A program made the translations under genes and the position numbers. From Amoeboradix gromovi (Eukaryota > Sanchytriomycota > Sanchytriomycetes > Sanchytriales > Sanchytriaceae), in NCBI GenBank assembly GCA_018985225.1, contig JADGIF010000363.1, positions 1 through 10,088 of the forward strand: a DNA stretch of 10,088 bases, given 5' to 3'. The notes under the pieces are model-generated. The model had not been told where the DNA came from. It saw only the letters and a list, made by a program, of their open reading frames with translations, and made no database searches. Positions 1-6,406 of the stretch are shown here, piece by piece. The stretch's first letter is position 1; every line of letters starts with the position of its first letter.

Positions 1-91
1 AAGAAGATCTTTTATTAATGATAGCATTTCCTCAGTATGGAGCACCTTTAAAAACGAGTTAGTCTAGTTTTTATATTTGGTGTCCCAAATG
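1..91. repeat. Right end of a MITE-like inverted-repeat element (copy 1)
   Basis: This stretch matches, in reverse complement, the left end of the complete element at 3456-3739 over about 80 bases. Shared blocks are the AAGAAG...CTTTTATTAAT start, a TTTCCTC block, TAGTCTAGTTTTTATATTTGG and GTGTCCCAA. Similarity stops sharply just after GTGTCCCAAATG near position 91, which I read as the element's tip. The rest of the element would lie upstream of the window. No target-site duplication can be tested here because only one end is present. Confidence 0.6.
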
Positions 92-205
92 ATAATGGAT
101 AATCTAATGTGGATTCTAGATGTTCCTCCTACTAGGAAATTAGGATATTTTGTCAGAATGAGCCTCAAATATCTTTTAATCTCTAGTAAAAAATCAAAAT
201 GTTTA

Positions 206-574
206 CTAATCACATGGTTCTGAACAAACAGGACAATTGTTTTTCACAGCAATCCACTTCTTAATACAGAGATTGTGAAATAGATGATTGCAACGCAGAT
301 TGACAATACCCTCATGGTATTGAAATTGTTCCAAGCATACCATACACTTACCTTGCTGGTATGTATCCTTCTCAGCTATATACTCCATTGATTGTGCATT
401 CAAGTGTTTAGAGTATATCTGCGAGCTATAGCTTCCGTTATATCGTCGGCGTCTCATGCGACTTCTTTGTAGCACATAATGTATTATAAAAATTAAAGGG
501 ATCCCGTATATAAGAAATAGAAACACCGCAATGAATACAAATATCACTGATAATAATGAAAAAGTGTAGCTCAT
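206..574 (-). CDS. Membrane-anchored RING-H2 finger protein, probable E3 ubiquitin ligase
   Basis: This 122-residue protein starts at an ATG (574-572) and ends at TAG. Residues about 5-33 form one long hydrophobic membrane segment, followed by a basic stretch RSRMRRRR (37-44), which by the positive-inside rule puts the C-terminus in the cytosol. Residues 77-117 are a complete RING-H2 finger: Cys77, Cys80, Cys95, His97, His100, Cys103, Cys114 and Cys117, with spacing C-x2-C-x14-C-x1-H-x2-H-x2-C-x10-C-x2-C. The KKWI after Cys103 and the CPVC end are typical of E2-binding RING-H2 domains. The family moves ubiquitin from an E2 to membrane or nearby substrates. Which membrane is unknown; ER, endosome and vacuole are all possible. 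The gene is monocistronic by appearance and no AATAAA follows its stop closely. Fossil relatives lie at 5366-5500 and 5571-5830. RING identity is secure; substrate and pathway are not. Confidence 0.87.
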   Translation of the reverse strand: MSYTFSLLSVIFVFIAVFLFLIYGIPLIFIIHYVLQRSRMRRRRYNGSYSSQIYSKHLNAQSMEYIAEKDTYQQGKCMVCLEQFQYHEGIVNLRCNHLFHNLCIKKWIAVKNNCPVCSEPCD

Positions 575-1242
575 TGTTTGATCTTTAGAGGGAAGAAAAT
601 AGCAGGAGGCGATTTATAATCAATAGAGATTTAGAGATTTAACTTAAATGATAAAAAGGCATATAAGAGTCCTAACTTACGATAAAACCAAGAATTTAAG
701 AAAACCTAAGAAAGCCTCTCGCTCCGTTTCAGTAGTTGCTCACGCTTGTACATTCCTCTGGCAAAATTAAATTAGGATACGTTTGTAAGTACACGTTAAT
801 CGCTGTTATGCGTTTTCGATTTATTTGCAAAGTCTTAATATTTCGGGTATCAAGTCCTTACACAATCAACTAACTTGTCCCTAAACAACCTCTGGCTTGT
901 TGGGGGAGACTCTTGAAAATAAGTTGATATATTTCGAGGAAGATGTGAAAACATCATAAGAGCCTAAAGTCTTGTGGTACACTTGCATCGAGAGATATGG
1001 GAACTCCTTTAAAAGACTATATTCCTTGTCGTTTGTTGTGGAGACCTCAAAGTTAAGGTATTCTTTCTGTGAATATTTAGTGGCATTTAAGACAAATAAG
1101 AGAAAAAAGAGCTTTATTCAATTACAAGAAATTTCAGAGGATTGTTTGAGCCATAAAATTCTTTAATCACAGTAAATGATTTACCAAATTGGAGTCGAAG
1201 ATACGACGGATACTATCAAACAGAATAACATGTTAATAAGTG
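575..1242. other. AT-rich intergenic region without a supported gene
   Basis: This gap separates two minus-strand genes. The first 100 bases hold the upstream region of the RING gene. The only frame of note, 972-1166 on the plus strand, begins with TTG rather than ATG and resembles no family I know, so I do not call it. A short imperfect hairpin around AACAACCTCTGGCTTGTT (about 884-901) is visible. I see no RNA gene or repeat shared with the rest of the window. Confidence 0.5.
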
Positions 1243-1248
1243 TTTATT
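1243..1248 (-). promoter_or_regulatory. Poly(A) signal overlapping the stop of the 104-residue gene
   Basis: On the minus strand the stop and signal read TAATAAA, so AATAAA starts inside the TAA stop codon (1249-1247). This compact 3' end recurs at several other reading frames in the window and supports this frame as a real transcribed gene. Confidence 0.6.
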
Positions 1249-1561
1249 AAATTACCGATTTTGATTTGTTTCCTTTTTTTAATTCAGAATATCCAAAAAA
1301 CGACCTTGGCTTTCTGATGTATTCAAAATTCTCTCCAATCCACCCTATTAGTAATTTGAAATCTACGATCTCCTGTGCTGTCATTCCATGGCTAACTAGC
1401 GCAATCCATTTGCTGTCTCCAACATCTTCACGAGAAGCGAATAAAACATCATCAGAGACATTTAAATGAACATCATTCATTTTTAACAGGTCTCGTAACT
1501 CTTCTGGCCTGTTTAAAAGACAGCACATTGATGACTGATCTTTCCCGAAAACAATATTCAT
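1247..1561 (-). CDS. Hypothetical protein, 104 residues
   Basis: I do not recognise this protein. It starts at ATG (1561-1559) and ends at a TAA that overlaps an AATAAA poly(A) signal. It is soluble-looking, with no signal peptide, membrane segment or zinc-binding pattern. Residues about 19-35 are acidic and helical (PEELRDLLKMNDVHL), residues 53-75 contain DSKWIALVSHGMTAQEIVDF, and the tail is basic (KKGNKSKSV). The mixed, balanced composition with Trp and His is unlike a chance frame, and the opposite-strand frame 1266-1469 is its shadow. A possible decayed relative lies just upstream on the same strand at 1804-2004, with similarly spaced Cys-Cys, RDLL and HG landmarks. It could be a lineage-specific protein or a fast-evolving subunit of a larger complex. 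Coding status is likely; function is unknown. Confidence 0.6.
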   Translation of the reverse strand: MNIVFGKDQSSMCCLLNRPEELRDLLKMNDVHLNVSDDVLFASREDVGDSKWIALVSHGMTAQEIVDFKLLIGWIGENFEYIRKPRSFFGYSELKKGNKSKSVI

Positions 1562-1803
1562 CTGTTACAAAGGCTCCAACTAGACATAAGGGACATGCTT
1601 AATTAAAAGTAGACTGGGGTAAAAGCGGATGACAAAGAAAATTAGAGACTTATTAGATGGCCCAAATCTTATCGAAAAAGTACACAAAAGTGTAGTACGT
1701 AATTAATACTAAAATACAGTATTGGCCCTAAATCGCTACTAGCCCAAAAACCTCAGAACGGCTATTCTGATATAGGAAGATATAGTATTGGGAAAGACAT
1801 GGG
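1562..1803. other. Intergenic spacer
   Basis: An AT-rich spacer of about 240 bases lies between the 104-residue gene and a possible decayed paralogue. It would contain the promoter of the minus-strand gene. I see no convincing motif beyond AT-rich runs. Confidence 0.4.
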
Positions 1804-2004
1804 CTATAAATATGAATTAAAACGAAGGAAAGGAGTGGCAAGAAAGCCATGTGTTACTCTCATTGCACCCACAAGCATAACAGAGAGGGCCATTGTAGTG
1901 TGCCAAACAAGAAAGCAGCATTTCCTTCCTCGAAAGTCATCTTTTTTGCTTATTAACAAGTCTCTAACGAATGAAGTGAAACTTTGGCAACATCGTCTTG
2001 TCAC
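1804..2004 (-). pseudogene. Possible decayed paralogue of the 104-residue gene
   Basis: A 66-residue open frame shares spaced landmarks with the protein at 1247-1561. Cys-Cys is followed after 7 residues by RDLL (8 residues in the intact gene). About 35 residues later comes an HG pair, then a Phe exactly ten residues after the His in both. At nucleotide level GTTA-GAGAC-TGTTAA is shared around the RDLL codons. The frame does not start at ATG and lacks the C-terminal third, including WIGENFEYIRK, so it would be a relic. Overall identity is low, and the opposite strand is also open (1799-2008), so chance is a real alternative. Confidence 0.3.
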
Positions 2005-2023
2005 CTAAATACATGAGATATAA

Positions 2024-2712
2024 CATGGGACACCTCTACTTGACTGGTTCAACATATTTGAGACACTCGTTAGAAAAATATCTAGTTTTGTAGTAGCTAT
2101 TGAATTTTGTAAAATATTATTTATCGAGAATTTTTATGTATTCTTATATAATTGCATGACTTTTCTAAAATTTTCAAACACCCTGTACAGTCGATATTCT
2201 TCCTTCTTGCGAATGGTAAATGGAATTAATGAGTGTTATCCTGAATATGTCAAATCTAAAGAAATAACCAGTAGATACAGTATACATTCATTAATGTTGA
2301 GGAACTGGTCAAAGCATCGGGAAATTGGATTTACTTCAACCCGTCCTGAAAAGAGATCAACGATAAATAAACCTGTAAACTATTTATTTTAATAATTATT
2401 ATTGTGATTTGTACTACCACATGTGCAACAACGCGATATCTTAACACTTGATATGCATATACAAGCTGTGGCAATCTTAAAAAGACTAATTTGGAGAGCT
2501 ACACTCGTACCAGTTGTCATTTGGAGGTAGATCAAGACCATATGTGGCAGCAAGGACGATATACATCAAATGAATGTATCCTTGTTCAGTCCTGCCTCAG
2601 ATTAGTGAAAGCGTAACCAATCATTGTAACAGATTATCTAGCACGCTAGTAAATATGTGGAAATTGTTGATTTTCTCGGAAATCAAGACTTCTAACGGGG
2701 AGCACAAAAGGC
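2024..2712 (+). pseudogene. Fanzor (eukaryotic TnpB-like) fossil, copy A
   Basis: This is a degenerate C-terminal part of a Fanzor-type RNA-guided nuclease gene. The open frame 2024-2392 carries NWSKHREIGFTST near the end. It resembles the G-D/N-W-S...STP block of Fanzor1 proteins, with Arg where the family usually has Gly. After a short disrupted segment, about 2470-2560 encodes a decayed zinc ribbon: the first Cys is replaced by Tyr, then SCG, LKKTNLES, SCH, and DQDHM where the family has DRDxNAAxN with the last RuvC Asp. A frameshift follows, and the downstream part (2574-2712) matches the tail of copy B at 6820-6950. Copies B and C show the same order, so this is a dispersed mobile-element gene, dead here through stops and frameshifts. 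No N-terminal half, guide RNA or element end was recognised. Family assignment is from motifs only. Confidence 0.55.
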
Positions 2713-2725
2713 AAATTCAAATAAA

Positions 2726-2731
2726 TTTATT
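2726..2731 (-). promoter_or_regulatory. Poly(A) signal overlapping the stop of the 64-residue frame
   Basis: The minus strand reads TAAATAAA, so AATAAA begins at the last base of the TAA stop (2733-2731). It is the same architecture as at the 104-residue gene. Confidence 0.5.
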
Positions 2732-2925
2732 TAGTTTTCGCTGTAATACGGTGGGCATTGACTTAACACTTCAGCGGTTGTATCATATTCTTCATACTTC
2801 GGCAATCCATTGTTTTTGTTTTCCAAAAAATGAATATAGTAGAAATGTTCAGGATATTCAAATAGAGGATACTCGGGATGCTCCAATCTGTATAACAAAG
2901 ATCCTTTTGTATATAATTCCTGCAT
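2731..2925 (-). CDS. Small acidic, Tyr/Glu-rich protein or gene remnant with a PPxY motif
   Basis: This 64-residue frame opens at an ATG (2925-2923) and stops at a TAA fused to AATAAA. I do not recognise it. It has protein-like composition, rich in Tyr, Glu and Pro (EHPEYPLFEYPEHFYY, LPKYEEYD), and ends in PPYYSEN, which contains a PPxY motif. In other proteins PPxY is bound by WW domains, for example in Rsp5/Nedd4-type ubiquitin ligases. It has no membrane segment or signal peptide, so it could be a free small protein or the surviving cytosolic tail of a larger membrane protein. It abuts Fanzor copy A, transcribed towards it. The overlapping plus-strand frame at 2574-2936 carries Fanzor debris only at its start; the remainder is this frame's shadow. 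Confidence 0.45.
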   Translation of the reverse strand: MQELYTKGSLLYRLEHPEYPLFEYPEHFYYIHFLENKNNGLPKYEEYDTTAEVLSQCPPYYSEN

Positions 2926-3455
2926 TAATTTCTTAGCCTAGTGCTTTCTCAAACTCATGAGTCTTAAAATGCTAATTAGAGGTGCATCCATGAACCAAAT
3001 ATGCAACCTTTCCGCTCTAAATTATTAGTCTTAACTATAAAGATTATGCATTATACGACCAAATAGCAGCGGTTTTTTGGTCCAAACTACACTTTTACTC
3101 AAAAGCCTCAATTTCTGAAAATTAAAGAATTTCCACTATAATACTGGCAACGCCACTTGACCTAGCTTACCAGTGACAGAGATCAAATTGAATTGGGACG
3201 TGGGTCGAACATAGATCCATCCATTCCGACTTGCATGCTGAAATAGTAGACAACGTTGCATGAAACTAAGAACCACCGTTTTTGAGACCGCTGACGCAGA
3301 ATTTAGATTTTTTGAACTTTCGAATAAATAATGCGATGCCTTTTTGCTAACACCAGATTTTATTTAAAAGCGTTAGTTATCATAAGTTTCTCATTCACTA
3401 AAACTAGAAAGAGACATCACTTTAAGTAAACTGCTTAAAAAAATTAGCCGCTCTC
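2926..3455. other. Intergenic region with one possible gene tail
   Basis: About 530 bases have no recognisable gene. The one coding-like patch is 3260-3331 on the plus strand: a 23-codon frame starting at ATG and ending ELSNK with AATAAATAA, so AATAAA directly abuts the stop. That matches the 3'-end style of other genes here and may be the last codons of a dead gene. A tRNA-like GGGTCGAAC at about 3202-3210 does not extend into a tRNA. Confidence 0.35.
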
Positions 3456-3739
3456 ATATTGGGACACCAAACATAAAAACTAGACCAAGTTGTCTTTAAA
3501 GGAGGAAATACTATTATTAATAAAAGTCCTTCTTCTTTCATTAATGTCATTCGTATCTTTAAAATGTAACAAAATGACCCACCTCTTTCGAATATATGAG
3601 GTCTCTGAGTGTCTAAGAAAAAGGTGCAACCAATAAGATTAATTTATTTTAATTTACTATCGGTTAATACACACTTGAAATAATGATTCAAACTATTTCA
3701 GAAAGTTAGTCTAGTTTTTGTATTTGATGTCTCAAATGT
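3456..3739. mobile_element. Complete MITE-like non-autonomous element with terminal inverted repeats
   Basis: The left end reads TTGGGACACCAAACATAAAA then ACTAGACC. The right end, in reverse complement, reads TTTGAGACATCAAATACAAA then AACTAGACTAAC. These terminal inverted repeats match well for about 30 bases and more loosely for about 70. The 280-base interior has no coding frame, which fits a miniature element mobilised in trans by a DNA transposase. Two more ends of the same family sit at 1-91 and 9959-10036. All four copies stop sharply at the TGGGACA end, which marks it as the tip. The tip style recalls Tc1/mariner elements, but flanking TA duplications cannot be aligned unambiguously, so the superfamily is open. 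Confidence 0.6.
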
Positions 3740-4022
3740 ATCACTTGAGCGGAAGGTGTATTTTTTATCGCAATCCCGTAGACTTAATCATGTGAAAGTC
3801 GTGTAACTGTGCTATGTCCTGCTTGTATGCACCATCAGCACTTGCGCAAATAAATGATTTACCATAACAAATATACGCCAACTTACAAGTCTATATTTAC
3901 TAATCATAAACATGTCTTGACTTCTAGAAAGTGTAGAAATTCCACAGAGAAACTGACAAAGCCAATAAATCCGTTACATTGGTTGCTTAGGCTTTCACTA
4001 ACCTAAGGTAGAGTGGAATACG
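3740..4022. other. Intergenic region, nothing recognised
   Basis: This stretch between the MITE-like element and the 18-base palindrome has no open frame of note and no shared repeat, apart from AAATAAATGATTTACC-type AT-rich motifs also seen near 1172. I see no RNA gene. Confidence 0.4.
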
Positions 4023-4040
4023 CATGCAGATATCTGCATG
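4023..4040. repeat. Perfect 18-base palindrome
   Basis: CATGCAGATATCTGCATG equals its own reverse complement over all 18 bases, with no spacer. It lies about 70 bases outside the inverted copy of the P-loop gene's 5' part. It could be a dimeric-protein binding site or a rearrangement scar; no second copy is present in the window. Confidence 0.7.
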
Positions 4041-4111
4041 TTTCTTATCGTCTCTATCTGCCTCGAGATGACAGTGATTACTGACAAAAAGAAAGAATTG
4101 GAAAAAGGGAT

Positions 4112-4200
4112 AGCGCTGTTATTGCTGCAAGTTATGTGTAATGGCAGTTATTTTATCACTAAAAGTCGCCATTGGAGAGTTCAGCTACAACGAAAGGTGC
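4112..4200 (+). repeat. Inverted partial copy of the P-loop gene's 5' region (left arm)
   Basis: This plus-strand stretch aligns with the reverse complement of 5160-5254 over about 90 bases, with blocks TTATTGCTGCAAG, TTATGTGTAATGGC, TAAAAGTC, CCATTGGA and AGCTACAA. Both arms can be read in the same frame: YCCKLCVMA...LKV...AIGEFSYNE here and YCCKVCVTA...LKV...SIGK...SYKEKF in the other arm. Part of a gene was therefore duplicated in inverted orientation. This copy runs into a stop (TAG at about 4201) and then into the truncated C-terminal end of the other copy. Confidence 0.55.
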
Positions 4201-4236
4201 TAGTAACCGATATTCGGTGTTTATTGATTTTGACCC

Positions 4237-5254
4237 CTATACCCCACTGGACTTTCCTGCCCCCAGCTGGATGTAGATCGATATGTACGGCATGTTCATC
4301 TCCTCGTGATCCTCTATGATCTTGATGTACCGCGGATTGGGCTTGATCGGATGCTCATCAACCTTGTCCTGCGTGTTTGGAGCAGAGAACTTGAGCTGTA
4401 TCAACAGGGCTGTGAATGATCCACTGCCCAGGAGCACTGGCAGCAGAATCCAGCGTTGGACAGGTATCTGATAGCATGGAAGAGCTGCAGTCTTCTGCCC
4501 TTGCCAAGTATGAACATGCCAATTACATAGGACAATGCCGGTTTTGAGGCATACCCACACATCAAGGTCTCTCTGTCACCAGAGATGTAGTAGCAAAACG
4601 CCATCATGTCCAATATCAGCTGCTACGCCATAACAGCATTCAGCTTCAAGCAGCCGAGACTTTCCCACTCCGCTTGCGTTGACAATGGACGTCTATTTCG
4701 CTAGATACTTCCTGAACTGTGGCCCTTTATTTGTGCTTCGACGTATTTAGGGAAGTTTGTGCAATTCAAGTCATTCCAGTATTTGGATTTAAATGTTTGC
4801 TCCACATCCAGTCTTTTTAATAGAGAAACAGTCCTGGGCTGCATGATCTTAATCAGGCAGTCCTCTATGTTTCTCGAAAACAATTCCTCGTTGATAATGA
4901 GTATTCCGTTGTCCTCGAATATTTCAAACACCTCTTCGATACTCTTGATCTTTTCTGGCAGCACCAACTAGACATTGTATCTTGCGTCTTTCATTTCGAG
5001 TATGTCGCTATATAAAATGGAGTGTGAGCTCTCGTTGTGGCTGCTGCGTATAGCATTCAGGCGTATTGATTTCAAAACAGACTTTGGACCGTACTCTGGG
5101 ACTTCTCTATCTCTTTGTTAAAATTCTCGCTGTGAAATGAATGCGTTGTTAAAATCAAACTTTTCCTTGTAGCTTCACTTTCCAATGGAGACTTTGCGGA
5201 CTTTTAATCTAATAAATGCCGTAACACATACCTTGCAGCAATAACGCAATGCTG
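4237..5254 (-). pseudogene. Decayed P-loop NTPase gene, possibly Crinkler/RHS-like
   Basis: Read on the minus strand, this is one long broken gene. Piece 1 (5254-5105): ALRYCCKVCV...KEKFDFNNAF, with an internal stop. Piece 2 (about 5045-4701): SILYSDILEMKDARYNV, stop, then a good frame from LPEKIKSIEEVFEIF to FPKYVEAQI. A frameshift leads into GPQFRKYLAK and then VNASGVGKSRLL (4683-4648), a Walker A-like loop with Asn at the usual first Gly. Further frameshifts lead to RWILLPVLLGSGSF and KPNPRYIKIIEDHEEMNMPY (near 4320-4240). The order of a GKSR loop, then a W-x-L-L-P-V block and an N-P-R block, recalls fungal Crinkler/RHS-type NTPases, but I cannot search to confirm. Base composition (about 50% G+C around 4250-4690, with codons such as CTG, ATC and AAG) differs from the AT-rich neighbours and suggests a transferred or recently arrived gene. 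Confidence 0.5.
5160..5254 (-). repeat. Right arm of the inverted duplication with 4112-4200
   Basis: This is the partner arm of the inverted repeat, being the 5' part of the decayed P-loop gene in its own orientation. Relative to the left arm it contains about nine extra bases in the centre (GCAAAGTCT on the minus strand) and one extra base near the outer end. The arms are about 960 bases apart. Confidence 0.55.
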
Positions 5255-5365
5255 TGTAGGCTAGTAATTTCATATCTTAGGGAGAATGAATCTATAATAA
5301 AGTATTCTTGAATGTTACCAAAGTTTTGTAATGCAAGTTGTGAATAGTGCAATGGCATCTCTTGA

Positions 5366-5500
5366 ATGAATACACATGACTATATATTAGTGCCACAGTT
5401 TGTTTATTCTTTAAAAGCTTATTCTAGAAAATTGTACAAATGGATCGTGGCAAGCCACAATTTGCTCAAAAGTTCCAATGCAGAGTATAACCCTAAATAA
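5366..5500 (+). pseudogene. Fossil 3' end of a RING-family gene
   Basis: A 44-codon frame from ATG (5366) ends at TAA (5498-5500), which lies inside AATAAA (5496-5501). Its centre, RKLYKWIVASHNLLK, matches LYKWIVAYNNLLK of the minus-strand fossil at 5571-5830. Through that fossil it relates to IKKWIAVKNN in the intact RING protein at 206-574. The RING cysteines and histidines are missing, so it cannot be a working finger. The retained stop/poly(A) junction suggests it is the true 3' end of a dead gene, not a chance match. A TGA immediately before the ATG argues against a longer protein. Confidence 0.4.
5422..5472. repeat. Left arm of an inverted repeat with 5726-5775
   Basis: 51 bases, from TTCTAGAAAATTG to CTCAAAAG, match the reverse complement of 5726-5775 with about seven differences (roughly 86% by eye). 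Both arms encode the KWIVA...LLK segment of the RING-family fossils, so the repeat comes from two gene copies in opposite orientation about 250 bases apart. Confidence 0.65.
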
Positions 5501-5570
5501 ATATTAATATAAGTTTTATCGCCTTTATACATTAATACGACTAGACGTACAAGTTTCCTTTAATCTAATC

Positions 5571-5830
5571 TCAACACGGACTCGGCTCAATGAATAATCT
5601 GACTACTAGGGTAACTTGACTTGGCATGGTGTATTTAATAAATATATTTATTTTAAAATGAACAAAATTTGCCCATCTACTTGTATCATTCAAAAGAATC
5701 CTTTTTATCTTCCGACTTCTCTTATCTTTGAGTAAATTGTTGTAAGCCACAATCCATTTGTACAATCTTCTAGAACAATGATTATGAAATATAGATCTTC
5801 ACCCTTGACTACCCAAATGCTACAAAAGCG
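5571..5830 (-). pseudogene. Fossil C-terminal half of a RING-H2 gene
   Basis: After an in-frame TGA the frame reads RSIFHNHCSRRLYKWIVAY, then NNLLKDKRSRKIKRI. The intact RING protein has LFHNLCIKKWIAVKNNC. The shared F-H-N-x-C...KWI...NN includes one RING His and one Cys, with three extra codons inserted. Nucleotides agree too: ATCTATTTCACAATCTCTGT in the gene against ATCTATATTTCATAATCATT here, then AAGTGGATTGCTGTG against AAATGGATTGTGGCT. The CPVC end is replaced by LLKDK, there is no ATG, and the frame runs on to an unrelated C-terminus at 5571. It is a dead paralogue of 206-574, facing the other fossil at 5366-5500. Confidence 0.5.
5726..5775. repeat. Right arm of the inverted repeat with 5422-5472
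   Basis: Partner arm of the RING-fossil inverted repeat, lying within the minus-strand fossil at 5571-5830. The spacer between the arms is about 250 bases, enough to form a foldback. Confidence 0.65.
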
Positions 5831-6029
5831 GCATCATATCAGTATTTTGTTGATTAAATTAATACACTAGGATTACTCTTGTCTCACCAAACTCATCCCA
5901 GATTAGGATTGGGATTAGGGATTTATCGAAACTGACATAGCCAAGGATCAGTTTTATTTAATTGAAGTAGAATGCTGCTGCACAATTTAACTTAAAAGAT
6001 AGTCATCTGTCTGGCTTCGCACTTTGCAA
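5831..6029. other. Intergenic spacer with a short telomere-like run
   Basis: This AT-rich spacer has no open frame of note. At 5903-5920 three consecutive units read TTAGGA TTGGGA TTAGGG, resembling a degenerate TTAGGG telomere repeat. Three units are too few to prove telomeric origin. Confidence 0.35.
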
Positions 6030-6406
6030 ATGAATAAATCAACAATACCCAGCATGTTTATGACTGCAAAAAGAATGAAAGTATTGAGAGACATTGGATC
6101 TTTTGCTGATCTCAAAGAGCTACTCCAGTTATAGACAAATTTCAACACAATGGAATATCTGAGACCATTAAGCTGTTAAACACCGCATCTAGTGCGGCTA
6201 AGCTGCCCGACGCACACATGATTCAATGAGTTGAAATTATTATTTCTAAAATTTAGCTCTGCAATATGTCCGAGAAACAAGAGAAAGTGATGATTATGTT
6301 GTATGAAATTTGAATACTGGTGAGTTGGCCGGAAGAGTACACACTTGAGATAGAGCTCAACCAGTTAAGTGCCCTGATGGAACAGCTCGATTGTTTTCTT
6401 GAATAA
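6030..6406 (+). pseudogene. Decayed gene for an unrecognised helical protein
   Basis: From ATG at 6030 the text reads MNKSTIPSMFMTAKRMKVLR, then DIGSFADLKELLQL and a stop. After a frame change it continues NGISETIKLLNTASSAAKL to HMIQ, stop, VEIIISKI, stop, and, in another frame, NMSEKQEKVMIMLYEI, stop, EEYTLEIELNQLSALMEQL. It ends DCFLE at TAA, which sits inside AATAAA (6402-6407). Pieces in all three frames have amphipathic, helix-like composition and run in one direction, as expected of a gene with several indels and stops. I do not recognise the family. The final stop leads straight into Fanzor copy B, so the two relics may have been neighbours or parts of one insertion. Confidence 0.4.

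Noticed and set aside
972-1166. 64-codon plus-strand frame
   Set aside because: It has a TTG start, no ATG in frame near the start, no recognised motif and no poly(A) signal at its stop.
3201-3217. tRNA B-box-like GGGTCGAAC
   Set aside because: No matching A box, acceptor stem or anticodon arm can be folded around it, so neither a tRNA nor a tRNA-derived SINE can be supported.
91-3460. One large transposon from 1 to 3540 bounded by inverted repeats (and a second from 3660 to 10040)
   Set aside because: The sharp repeat boundary (TGGGACA tip) faces inward in these pairs, so the tips belong to elements lying outside the intervals. The short element 3456-3739, with tips facing outward, explains the data better.
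4038-4319. 93-codon plus-strand frame with a hydrophobic start
   Set aside because: It begins inside the 18-base palindrome, crosses the inverted duplication and then reads antisense through the conserved C-terminal piece of the minus-strand P-loop relic. Its composition is not consistent along its length.
6183-6197. Small hairpin CCGCA-TCTAG-TGCGG
   Set aside because: A five-base stem inside a decayed coding region, with no T-run or partner element. It fits chance.
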